DNA from: Imbricaverruca yamaguchii
Lineage: Eukaryota > Arthropoda > Thecostraca > Neoverrucidae
Assembly (NCBI GenBank): GCA_034440575.1
Contig: JAOTOL010000978.1
Location: 42,501 to 106,500 of the forward strand
Direction of reading: 5' to 3'
DNA: 64,000 bases
Positions 48,401-52,914 of this stretch are shown in pieces. Both the position numbers and the translations under genes were made by a program. Each line of letters starts with the position of its first letter. Within the stretch, counting starts at the first letter, position 1. Under the pieces are notes generated by a model. That model ran no database searches, was not told where the DNA came from, and saw only the letters and a list, made by a program, of their open reading frames with translations.

Positions 48401-48727
48401 TAATGCCGATGGCACCATACACCAGTGGGAGAAAGATGGTCTCACCTACATTCCATTCACAAGAACAGCTGCCACACCGTTGCCCCCCCCCCCCATCCAT
48501 GACTCCGAATGCGCCGCATGTAGGTCTGAGTGTCAATAGCAATGGAGTGTGATGACGTCAGTGTCCGTTGTGAGTGTATATTCATAGCAAGTACATTGCG
48601 TCGCAGGAGGATGCTGACCAACGAGGACGTGGAGGTGCAAACGTCCGCGCTGAAGGTGGCCGAGGACGCGCGCAAGAGTGGCTCGTGCACCACAGCCAGT
48701 GCACCGAGCAGCGGCTGCAAAAAGTAG
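17861..48727 (+). CDS. RASEF: RASEF (Rab45)-like EF-hand Rab GTPase gene, about 14 exons
   Basis: Encodes a large Rab-family GTPase with an N-terminal EF-hand pair, a coiled-coil middle and a C-terminal Ras-like domain, the RASEF/Rab45 layout. The family is linked to membrane trafficking. Exons I assign: 17861-18411, 20068-20220, 20713-20899, (21174-21233), 34395-34493, 35956-36053, 36684-36752, 39522-39751, 40933-41084, about 41438-41750, 42755-42826, 45658-45782, 47005-47201, 48607-48727. Junction phases agree along the chain with GT/AG borders, apart from the uncertain acceptor near 41438. The predicted length is about 805 residues, against about 740 in vertebrates. GTPase motifs: GDAAVGKS, WDTAGQ (across a junction), GNKVD, ETSAR. 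The closest alternative is the CRACR2A/Rab44 group, but ANRRIQDTNDSLR and TNISSTLGVDFQVKTL look like RASEF. The introns hold a LINE, a Penelope element and many minisatellites. Confidence 0.88.
18167..18289 (+). repeat. RASEF: Coding 21-nt minisatellite (ETRSDRx heptads)
   Basis: Six in-frame 21-nt units inside RASEF exon 1, reading RVETRSD, RAETRSD, RAETRSD, RVETRSD, RSETRSD, RTDKSD. The unit is a multiple of three, so copy number can change without frameshift. It makes a mixed-charge linker between the EF-hands and the coiled coil. Confidence 0.9.
18412..18575. repeat. 39-41 bp repeat anchored on the exon 1 splice donor
   Basis: The intron opens with about four units of the form GTGGGTGCTGCTGACTGGTG...GGTGTAACAG. 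The unit end AAYAG/GTGGGTG reproduces the true junction AACAG/GTGGGTG, so at least two extra consensus-like donors follow the real one. Confidence 0.85.
19738..19992. repeat. 14 bp GTTGTGTTGTGTAC repeat
   Basis: About 17-18 units of a GT-rich 14-mer, ending about 75 bp before the exon 2 acceptor. Long Cys/Val frames (plus) and Thr/Gln/His frames (minus) come from the repeat and are not genes. Confidence 0.95.
20068..20220 (+). CDS. RASEF: RASEF exon 2: coiled coil
   Basis: Acceptor CCAGCAG, donor ACG/GTGAGC, 153 nt. Joined to exon 1 it reads SQEKIHQLYQELVSSD, then LRLRVEGVLGSLLTEVKHLQ and EENKHMEKLCIR. This aligns with the Q..TLYQNIN...IREI segment that opens the RASEF helical region. Heptad leucines are visible. 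Phases are 2 in, 2 out. Confidence 0.85.
20713..20899 (+). CDS. RASEF: RASEF exon 3: coiled coil
   Basis: Acceptor CTTCACCAG, donor AAG/GTGAGA, 187 nt, ending in phase 0. Reads EKEAHEARLRTMEDELEAQV, then KVDMQARREAEEKKEMEIKQ and MKEEISELQMHLRMFQK: a long, highly charged helix with regular hydrophobic heptad positions, as in the central coiled coil of RASEF. Confidence 0.87.
21174..21233 (+). CDS. RASEF: Possible small RASEF exon (coiled coil)
   Basis: GGTGCTGCAG acceptor, 60 nt reading EREHVLKAQCSRISIHVRRM, then a GTGCGT donor. It is phase 0 on both sides, so it fits between the flanking exons without breaking frame. The peptide is helix-like but short and not clearly conserved, so it may be chance. 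Confidence 0.35.
21430..21487. repeat. 14 bp GTGCCGGGTGGG repeat
   Basis: Four units of GGGTGCCGGGTGGG in the long intron that follows exon 3. Confidence 0.85.
22990..24300 (+). pseudogene. Decayed Penelope-like element reverse transcriptase
   Basis: Fragments in several plus frames follow the order of Penelope-like reverse transcriptases: GDIVVLPLGRGNTAVVLSK, RPYGLPKYINL, LISFDVTSLFTGVPTAKAV, a PMG-type block near 23815, RRFVDEACIAWLHG (the YVDD active-site block, here FVDE), FLRHLN near 23970, PPLDVEVSRF, SRKPT, and HIQQVFRDNGHSNAFIGRAM. In-frame stops and frame changes at about 23550, 23770 and 23915 break it. I cannot see a GIY-YIG endonuclease after it: a glutamine-rich repetitive stretch follows at 24330-24510. 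It lies in a RASEF intron, sense strand. Confidence 0.78.
27104..27262. repeat. 23 bp tandem repeat, about seven units
   Basis: Unit GACACTTGAACTAAACATTT plus ACG, alternating GAACACTT and GGACACTT variants. Confidence 0.92.
28577..28830. repeat. Degenerate tandem repeat of roughly 80 bp
   Basis: Three or four copies sharing GCTAACGTTTTRCRTGGTRT, AGGACTTAGG and ATTAATGACAACA. Heavily diverged. Confidence 0.7.
29800..30663 (+). CDS. LINE ORF1: coiled coil and SGNH/GDSL esterase, prematurely stopped
   Basis: 287 codons from ATG at 29800. Residues 6-30 form a short coiled coil (MQALEEEIRTLKAEVSNLKA). From about residue 155 it is an SGNH hydrolase: VLVIGDSRVRHLE with the GDS nucleophile at S162, and HVGVNN near 210-215 as block III. 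The TAG at 30661 interrupts the frame: the same frame continues WDLYQRDGLHFSEKGVHVLG to a stop near 30755, so the DxxH catalytic pair lies after the premature stop. ORF1 esterases of CR1-type elements are thought to aid retrotransposition. Confidence 0.85.
   Translation: MVSTRMQALEEEIRTLKAEVSNLKAALVAQGRQDKATRGQSVAGTSYAQVVANHQVAEVSPTVEVAGISQEGSVNSVNSEQRRGSSGRSQEGKWHEVRGWRIWRREPKERVSEWQVAGGRSGRKCSRPAQRAGIVTTNMFQALDDCPQDSNSKESVLVIGDSRVRHLERVFCKGRRDRRCITRPGAKVKDLVPAVAQVTSDHQFNTVIVHVGVNNIGHTRSEELLREYRALLTTLKGTNRVLVTGILPRARASPEWSSRALAANTRVGKLCQELGFTFVDKWSRYYA
30936..31445 (+). pseudogene. LINE ORF2 N-terminus: endonuclease domain (frame broken)
   Basis: Reads VKCMMFNAQSIRSKFDEF, then PDFVCITEAWVSEGYF, RGPAMKGGGVMLYV and LILGDFNLKGYENAG: the N, E and D-x-N catalytic blocks of the AP-endonuclease (exonuclease-endonuclease-phosphatase) domain. 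The frame is lost around 31420-31445, and the homologous reading resumes one frame over at 31442. Confidence 0.85.
31442..33766 (+). CDS. LINE ORF2 remainder: reverse transcriptase
   Basis: 774 codons open to the stop at 33766. It begins with the end of the endonuclease (FVSEPTRHGSFLDLVFSDL). Reverse transcriptase blocks follow: KPNKAAGPDDIYARVLRE, NYRPISLTSLVCKVLE, QHGFRKGRSCLTNLLDF, DVAYLDFSKAFDKVPH, SGVPQGSVLGPLLF and LKFADDLKVF (active-site ADD). The C-terminus has LERVQKRATKMV and RYRRLRGDLIEVFKF. This is typical of the CR1 clade. The reading is intact over the whole polymerase. Confidence 0.92.
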   Translation: MFRKCLEEDLFLHQFVSEPTRHGSFLDLVFSDLSDLVQDLTVGETLGKSDHNIVRFKAHVGEIIKDNLVKVPNFNRADFNGMRAALSAIRWEEEFSNLNACEMWEKFKSYLKETQIRHVPQKQRRKRRVGKPAWLTPDVIKAIRAKKTAFRVFKEASNVINLKAYRKARDTVKQKTRAAKRAKELDFARNCNGDSKKFFSFYKLSKVSSTIGPLEVNGTTLGEDSEMVEELSKQFKSVFTLEDMTNLPTVHHSSVTWDLTNDVDFIGSDVVYNHIRKIKPNKAAGPDDIYARVLRETEKELAFPLSIIFCRSVSHNEIPTDWKRANVVPIFKKGERGKVENYRPISLTSLVCKVLESIIKDRIVSYLEGSRLIQDTQHGFRKGRSCLTNLLDFLNFATEQFDQGNQVDVAYLDFSKAFDKVPHKRLMIQLQSHGIAGSILKWIELWLSDRQQRVMLNGTKSSWQNVLSGVPQGSVLGPLLFIIFVNNIESGLRSKVLKFADDLKVFRAITGQDEHISLQKDLDKLVKWSEEWQMKFNFDKCKIMHVGKQHMKAPYLMGGQVLSVTQQEKDLGVILNTKLGASEQTKEARKKALIMLGAINRNVSYRSEEVIRKLYCAYVRPHLEYCIQAWSPSYEKDCWLLERVQKRATKMVNGISNLAYEERLKKLNMFSLRYRRLRGDLIEVFKFVNGLERGYLGEMFEFNRNDTIRGHKFKIKINYSRTRLRQTFFTNRVVEHWNQLPENIVSSSTLNIFKNSIDNHYKNRGLAFQYYREG
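33866..34345. repeat. About 47 bp minisatellite between LINE and RASEF exon
   Basis: About ten units around GCGACTGGAGGTGGAAGGTA, CGCTTCCCCAGCCCTCCCGC and CTATTCT, diverged on the left and homogeneous on the right. It starts exactly where the LINE ends. Its pyrimidine-rich part plus GACTGGAG/GTGGA resembles the following acceptor GACAG/GTGGA. Confidence 0.9.
34395..34493 (+). CDS. RASEF: RASEF exon: coiled coil
   Basis: Acceptor CTCGACAG, donor CTCAGG/GTAAGC, 99 nt, phase 0 to 0. Reads VDDWLQKDNGRAGIDEATMK then RLDDATHENRGLR: a helical, charged segment in keeping with the region before the RASEF linker. Confidence 0.78.
34494..34890. repeat. 33-40 bp repeat anchored on a RASEF splice donor
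   Basis: The intron starts with units that contain both the exon end and the donor: GAGAACCGCGGCCTCAGG/GTAAGC recurs exactly at 34546-34570, and GAGAACCACACCCTCAGA/GTAAGC occurs twice. Further diverged 40 bp units keep ACTCGTGRGA and GGTAAGT. About ten units in all. Confidence 0.88.
35174..35230 (+). mobile_element. Ultrashort hairpin retroposon, copy 5
   Basis: A 57 bp element flanked by a perfect 12 bp duplication TTGGCTATGTGG (35162-35173 and 35231-35242). The sense strand is plus here: it begins TGGGCGCTGCATGACC, has the GATGCGCCC arm, and ends in a TAATAACTAACTAAC tail. This is the clearest copy. Confidence 0.88.
35956..36053 (+). CDS. RASEF: RASEF exon: coiled coil
   Basis: Acceptor TCCGACAG, donor CACAG/GTGAAC, 98 nt, phase 0 in and 2 out. 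Reads MNLTETETGIALMRAEMAHI then RSQYEEKCRELH, an amphipathic helix. The phase matches the next exon. Confidence 0.8.
36062..36335. repeat. 12 bp AACATTACGCCA repeat
   Basis: About 22 units of the form AAACATTACGCC with many variants, beginning about 10 bp after the splice donor at 36054. It does not contain exon sequence. Confidence 0.9.
36684..36752 (+). CDS. RASEF: RASEF exon: coiled coil
   Basis: Acceptor GTCTCCAG, donor CCA/GTGAGT, 69 nt. With the two bases carried over it reads SERQQLEEYVARQEQVQRQL then QVLQ, a clear glutamine-rich coiled coil. Phase 2 in, 2 out, matching both neighbours. Confidence 0.82.
36760..39500. other. Intron, no gene recognised
   Basis: 37100-37850 is AT-rich. 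37940-38740 is a decayed repetitive stretch with recurrent CTGTCAATGACC and GGCTTCTCTRGCTGTC motifs, and it keeps two long but unrecognised frames open. Confidence 0.4.
39522..39751 (+). CDS. RASEF: RASEF exon: end of coiled coil and linker
   Basis: Acceptor GTCGGCAG, donor CTCG/GTGAGT, 230 nt. Reads EANRRIQDTNDSLRQTLHEG, which aligns with the ANRKLHDSNDGLR segment of RASEF. A linker follows: RRVPRPGSQMSSTLGDELDS, LWDGESVRSHSSGRRALHQD, VQFGIPRLMQDL. Confidence 0.88.
40330..40560. repeat. Degenerate CACTGGCATCCGCCACT repeat
   Basis: About eight diverged units of roughly 25-30 bp built on GGCATCCGCCACTGA and CTGACATC. Confidence 0.65.
40776..40920. repeat. 14 bp CACGTCACATGACA repeat
   Basis: About ten units rich in CACGTG and TCACGTGA palindromes, ending about 12 bp before the acceptor of the next exon. 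Confidence 0.92.
40933..41084 (+). CDS. RASEF: RASEF exon: acidic linker
   Basis: Acceptor TCCTGCAG, donor TTCCTG/GTGAGC, 152 nt, phase 1 in and 0 out. Reads SRSMKDPDDLDSGLDRSVRD then SSLDRSVRGDLDDLEAQQDN and GIDECFL. The acidic S/D-rich linker sits where vertebrate RASEF has its variable inter-domain region. LDRSVR occurs twice. Confidence 0.85.
41135..41215. repeat. GGTCAC hexamer array
   Basis: About ten perfect GGTCAC units starting about 50 bp after a RASEF splice donor. Related to the array at 1953-1999. Confidence 0.95.
41438..41750 (+). CDS. RASEF: RASEF exon: start of GTPase domain (P-loop, switch I)
   Basis: Ends TNISSTLG with the glycine split by a CTGG/GTGAGT donor. Contains RTYKVVFAGDAAVGKSTFIT with P-loop GDAAVGKS, then RICRGVFVTNISST with the switch I threonine. 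The first part is an Ala/Pro/Arg-rich linker. The acceptor is uncertain: GCGCAG before 41438, CTCAG before 41444, or CCAG before 41492 all keep phase 0, whereas the best-looking CCCCAG at 41400 does not. Confidence 0.88.
41751..42645. repeat. 34 bp repeat copying the exon/intron junction, about 26 units
   Basis: Each unit is 25 nt like the end of the exon plus the first 9 nt of the intron (GTGAGTCTC). The exon end GTGACCAACATCAGC...ACGCTGG becomes GTGACCAATGTGGGC...ACGCTGG in most units. Units at 41932-41954, 42212-42233 and 42553-42570 are closer to the exon (GCTCCACGCTGG). Nearly every unit offers a CTGG/GTGAGT donor. Confidence 0.95.
42755..42826 (+). CDS. RASEF: RASEF exon: GTPase beta2-beta3
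   Basis: Acceptor GTTTCAG, donor GCCG/GTGAGT, 72 nt. Reads VDFQVKTLCVDKKNVAVQLW then DTA, giving the start of WDTAGQ, whose last residues come from the next exon. It matches RASEF VDFQ.KTL.VD....LQLWDTAG. Confidence 0.93.
43471..44008. repeat. 35 bp minisatellite, about 15 units
   Basis: Unit CACCGCAGACCTGGAAACTG plus TGTCCACCCAGCGCG, with one- and two-base deletions in some units. Long open frames on both strands across it are artefacts of the repeat. No exon sequence is included. Confidence 0.95.
44735..44870 (+). mobile_element. Probable tRNA-derived SINE, family C, single copy
   Basis: GTCGCGACAGCTCAGTCGGG resembles a tRNA D-arm/box A, and GTGGGCTCGAATTTCAC resembles box B. GTAGGGTCGTGGGCTC is duplicated in tandem between them. 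A non-tRNA body follows. No target-site duplication is evident and no second copy lies in the window. Confidence 0.5.
45658..45782 (+). CDS. RASEF: RASEF exon: GTPase switch II
   Basis: Acceptor CCGACAG, donor ATCGAC/GTAAGT, 125 nt. Completes the GQ of WDTAGQ and reads ERFRSITKSYFRRADGVMLL then YDVTSERSFVSVRQWVQSID, typical of the Rab switch II helix and beta4. The catalytic glutamine is present. Confidence 0.94.
45762..45945. repeat. Two-copy duplication across the switch II exon donor
   Basis: The segment CAGTGGGTGCAGAGCATCGA, its donor and about 60 bp of intron recur about 98 bp later (45858-45945). The second donor is changed from GTAAG to TTGAG, so it should be inactive. Both copies end in a G-run followed by TCCACCA. 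Confidence 0.9.
47005..47201 (+). CDS. RASEF: RASEF exon: GTPase G4 and G5
   Basis: Acceptor CTCTGCAG, donor CCAG/GTGATC, 197 nt, phase 0 in and 2 out. Reads EVTDTRVPIMLCGNKVDMRD (G4 NKVD), QPCVSREQGETLARDFGAHF and QETSARSGLGMVEAVIELAR. G5 is SAR rather than the usual SAK. The donor's +5 C is weak. Confidence 0.93.
48607..48727 (+). CDS. RASEF: RASEF last coding exon
   Basis: Acceptor TTGCGTCGCAG, in phase with the previous exon. Reads RMLTNEDVEVQTSALKVAED then ARKSGSCTTASAPSSGCKK and TAG. It is the hypervariable tail. Vertebrate RASEF ends in a double-cysteine prenylation motif, whereas here the only terminal cysteine is third from the end (CKK), which is not a standard Rab geranylgeranyl signal. 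Confidence 0.8.
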
Positions 48728-48974
48728 CCTCTCTCGGGCAGGCGGCCGTCGGCTGCTGAAGTAACCTCTCCCGAACACGCCAGAGCAGACGCGCAGCGAC
48801 CGAGCTCGGACGACAGAGACGACAGAGACAGAGACGACAGAGACGCTGCCAACTGACGTGTTCCGCGCAACTTCCCGGAACATTTTGAAGAAGTGTGTGT
48901 CGGATGGGTCCGGCGCTCGGCACCATTGTGTGTCCGCTATCAATTGATTGGTGCAAATGCTGTACGATCAGCGC

Positions 48975-49195
48975 GTTGCAAGTTCTGAGCGGCAGGTGTT
49001 TGAGTGCAGTTCTGAGCGGCAGGTGTTTGAGTGCAGTTCTGAGCGGGAGGTGTTTAAGTGCAGTTCTGGGCGGCAGGTGTTTGAGTGCAGTTCTGAGCGG
49101 CAGGTGTTTAAGTGCAGTTCTGAGCGGCAGGTGTTTAAGTGCAGTTCTGGGCGGCAGGTGTTTAAGTGCAGTTCTGAGCGGCAGGCGTGTGAGCG
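48975..49195. repeat. 27 bp tandem repeat, about eight units
   Basis: Unit AGTTCTGAGCGGCAGGTGTT plus TGAGTGC, about 250 bp after the RASEF stop. 27 is a multiple of three, so all frames stay open; no protein family is recognised. Confidence 0.95.
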
Positions 49196-49599
49196 CGCGC
49201 TCCGTATGAAGTGATGGCATGTCGGGAGGTTCGCTGTCGTGGGAAACTGAGCAGCTGGCCATGCCAAGCGACAGGCAACAGAGCCGGTGACCTTCGCGTC
49301 CCGCTAGCGTGCCTCGGTGGTCCGTGCAATCACCTCGACCGATCGGTGTCGGAGTATATGCACGCCCAGTCAGATATGTGTTGCGTATTGTGTGCTGTGT
49401 GTTGTGCACACAGCGTGATGTGCATGCTCGGCCCAACAGTGAGTTGATTGTGACTTCTGGTGGCACTTTCGCCGCCCGGACAGTGACGGCTCCAATCGGT
49501 GCATTCTAGGCAGTGCAGTGCACACTGCACAGTGGTGGATTCTGGACTGAGGTGCAGATTGTCAGTTTGTAAACGACGCGTGTTACCCAAAAGTGCTTC

Positions 49600-49803
49600 T
49601 TACACCAATTGCTCCGCCAAAGGCACGGAGTTATAGACTCTGATATCATCAAGCAGCACACCATTTGCCGCTTCATTGCAAAAGGTAACCGACTTTTCGC
49701 AGATCATTTTATTGTCACGATGAATACCAGAAAATCTTACTTCGGTTGTCAAACGGAAGGACAACAATTTCGTCCTTTGATCACTGCAATGTATAATTGT
49801 CAT
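49600..49803 (-). pseudogene. Possible LamG/pentraxin-like C-terminal fragment
   Basis: The minus-strand frame ends NGVLLDDIRVYNSVPLAEQL with a stop. This resembles the end of LamG-type jelly-roll domains (IDDVRIYNRALSAEEI pattern). Upstream sequence does not continue the fold, so it may be a relic or chance. Confidence 0.22.
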
Positions 49804-50939
49804 GACATATACACTATGTCTTACCTCAAATTAAACACACCTCATACTGCTCTCCTTACACATCGCTAGCGTCTGCAAATGTACACTTTAATGCAGGATT
49901 TAATCCAATACATTGCCTGGCTTTCTTGAAGGATCCCTGTTCCGAAGTACTGCATGCCATTTTATAAGAATGCCCACGGGCTACCAGGCCTTGCACGTCG
50001 CACTAGGAACCCTCCTTTTCGGCACGGGCAGCCTTCGTGACTCGAGGGCTTCTTCATCGGCCTGAGGCCGACCGCCAGTTCTGGGCTCCTCTCCATTAGC
50101 GTGAGGAAACAGCGACCCAGGTGTCCTACACGCCCGGCCCAGGCCCTCACCGTCATCGCAGGAGCCCCTATCACCAGTCGGCCCTCTTCGTTCGGCTGGA
50201 GGCCCCCCTCTCTCAACAGCTTTAGTCTCCTCCACCAGGCCGAAGGCCTATTGTGTGGCTTGCGCCTTCTCCGTCGGCCCAAGGGCTCCTTTTACCTGCT
50301 ATGACCCGACGTCCTCCCGCGTCGTGGAACCCCTCTTGCGACCCGGATTCTCCTGTCAGACCAGGGGCCCTTTTCAATGGCTTGGGCCCTCTCTATCAAT
50401 CCAGGAGCCCTTGTACGGCTTGGTCCACATTCGTCGGCTCGACAGGCCCTTGAAATCGACGCTAGGCCCTTCCCCTCTTCATCAGTTAGGGGCCCCTCTC
50501 AATCAGTCTCAATAGTTGGTTTGGTTTTCAAGAGTTTGGGCCCCTTCTATCATGTCCGAGGCCATTCATTGTTTGGGTCACGCCGTCAGCCCAGGGGCCC
50601 TTCCTGTTGGCTTGAGGCTCTCTGCATTCGTCGTCCACATTCGTCGTCTCTGAGGCGGACATGAAGACACCGAGCCGCCTCTACTAACTGGGCCAGCCGC
50701 CCTGATCACGTCCACCCACCCAGGGCCCACTAACTGGGCCACACGACACGAGCTGGACATTTTCGCTGCAGCTGGTGTACAAACGCGTGCGACAGATGTA
50801 GCGCGGCGCGGTGGCGGTGCCGGGCCGTCGCCAGTCCACGCACAGATGCAGGGCGACCGGGCGCGCGCCGCCTCTCGGACGCGGTGCCTGCTGCAGTGGG
50901 CTGGCCGGCTATGCGCCGCCGCTGGGTGCCGCCTCGTCT

Positions 50940-50990
50940 GCGTCTGCGGCGTGTGACGTGACGCGACGTGACGTGACGTGACGTGGAGTG
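50940..50990. promoter_or_regulatory. GTGACGTGACG cluster upstream of the AA15 start
   Basis: GTGACGTGACGCGACGTGAC and following units give several TGACGTGA (CRE-like) sites about 60-100 bp before the putative AA15 ATG. This could be promoter sequence or just a short tandem repeat. Confidence 0.3.
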
Positions 50991-51046
50991 TGACGACTCG
51001 TCGACGGCGGTAGTAAGAGGAGCAGTAGCCGGGGGAGGCAGCCGAA

Positions 51047-51100
51047 ATGTCAGCCAGGGCCGCGGCGACAGTGCTGCTCCTGCTACTGTACCTCTCACAG
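51047..51100 (+). CDS. AA15 exon 1: signal peptide
   Basis: ATG at 51047, 18 codons MSARAAATVLLLLLYLSQ, then a GTAGGG donor. It is a short basic start and a leucine core, as in a secretory signal, and ends in phase 0 to match exon 2. The junction peptide before the mature histidine would be SQIVPSRP, not a classic signal-peptidase site, so another first exon remains possible. Confidence 0.6.
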
Positions 51101-52857
51101 GTAGGGGGCTCCTCGCCGCCCTGCACCACGCCTCGCTCTGTAGCCGCCCACGTCCGCCGACACAGTGCAGTGACCTGGCCTGGTCTGGCCTGACCCGAGA
51201 GGTCAGCTGTTGAACTGCATGACAGAAAACAGCACCAATATCCGATGTTCATTGCAAGATCCTGTCACAAACAACACGTTCGTTTCGTTTTGTTCTGCTG
51301 GTGCTCTCCGTTTGAAAGAACCACGGTCACATTTCTCTCTAAACTGGAGAAAGTGGCAAAGTGCCGAGCAAACGGTACTTTTCCACATTTGCAGATTGTT
51401 TGGCCACATGAGAGCGAAACAGTTTGCCCCACACGGCAAGAAAAGCCATACATTATTGTTTCCTAGACGGTAACTTGTAAGTTAGTAGGCTAAGCGCTGG
51501 TCCTGCATTACCCTCCCCCCTCTCCAGTCCTGACCAGGTAGGGTCATTGGCATCATCACGGGATTTTAATAGAAGGATAAGAGAGTTCTTAGGGCGTTTT
51601 TAATCAGCTGACAACTGGTCTGATAAGGTCGAGGTCACGGGAGCCGACCAGGCGAGCTTTCTGTTTAAATTATGCCATTGAACTGGAGTTCCCGAGTCGT
51701 TTGGTGGAAACAGGGTTCACGCAACAAACGCTGCTTAGTGGAGGATCCTGGTCCATATAGCCGCCCCAGTGGAACATTCTGGCTAAAATTATAAAAAAGG
51801 ACACCACAACATTATCCATTCATTAATAATGTGCGACTACATTGGGATAATATCTATTAAACTATCCGTTATGACGGAAGTCGCTATGCCTTTCGCCTCG
51901 GGGGCGCGGCGGTGTTCTACTCGATATGACCAGTTTCTCCACTTCTCTGGGTGGCCTTCACCTTTGCTGCAAGGCCCTTTCCCATGCATTTTCCATGAAA
52001 CGTGCAAGTCGTCTTGTGAAGCTTTCGTTTAGAAACCAACGCTATCGGTCAACTTGGTTCTCTCCTCCCCATTCGCATAGTTCTCCGACTGAAATCGAGG
52101 CTATGCCTATGCTTCTGAGGTTCTTGGGTCATTTTCGATCGAAACGCGCTGTACGTTGCTCTGTTATGAATTTTTCTTATGTATATAGGCTTCTATAATA
52201 TGTGCCCAAACTACTCGCCAGACGAGGAGCTATAATTATCTAATCACCTTATAAAAAGTGGCCTGAGAATGCTCCACAAGGGGGGGACGAACGCTACCTG
52301 TGGATCGATTCTTACCTACCGTGCTCCTCTCGAGCGCCGTCGATGCAGGGGCTGAGGGGGTGCTGCCCCAGGCCTGGATCCCAGGAGCAGGGCCCACGGA
52401 TTTATATACATATTAGTACGACGTTAGCATTAGGCATACTAAGGGGACAAAGCAGAGAAGTTTGAAGAGAGAAGCGTTAGCTTGGCCCCTGCGGCCAGCT
52501 AACAGCTAATTAAAATTTGTCGCCACGGAGAACGTCATAGGGATCTACGGTGCGGATTTTCATGACTTATCGATCATGACCCGTGCCCCCGTCCGTGTTG
52601 CTCCACCTCGATTCCCGATGGTGGCGCCGCATAGCGTGTCAGAAAGCATATCTCATATTGCTTTATACTGCGACCTGTTGTTGTTATTTAGAATATGTAA
52701 TATCTTCTGGTTTATATCAACAACATATGTATTGCAATTACATTCCAAAAGGTAACGGAAAGATGATAGAGATAGTGAAAGCGATTGGCGCAAGTGGCAA
52801 AAAGCCTTAAATATAGGCATCTCCCACATTTTCACTCCTTCCACACGCTTACACACT

Positions 52858-52914
<57 letters not shown>

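Larger units (their letters stand above)
48728..51046. other. Intergenic, between RASEF-like and AA15 genes
   Basis: Holds the RASEF 3' untranslated region, a 27 bp repeat (48975-49195), a possible gene fragment (49600-49803, minus) and a GC-rich decayed repeat built on GGGCCCTT and TTCGTCGGC (49980-50660). The AA15 promoter should lie near 50.9-51.04 kb, where GTGACGTGACG motifs repeat. Confidence 0.4.
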
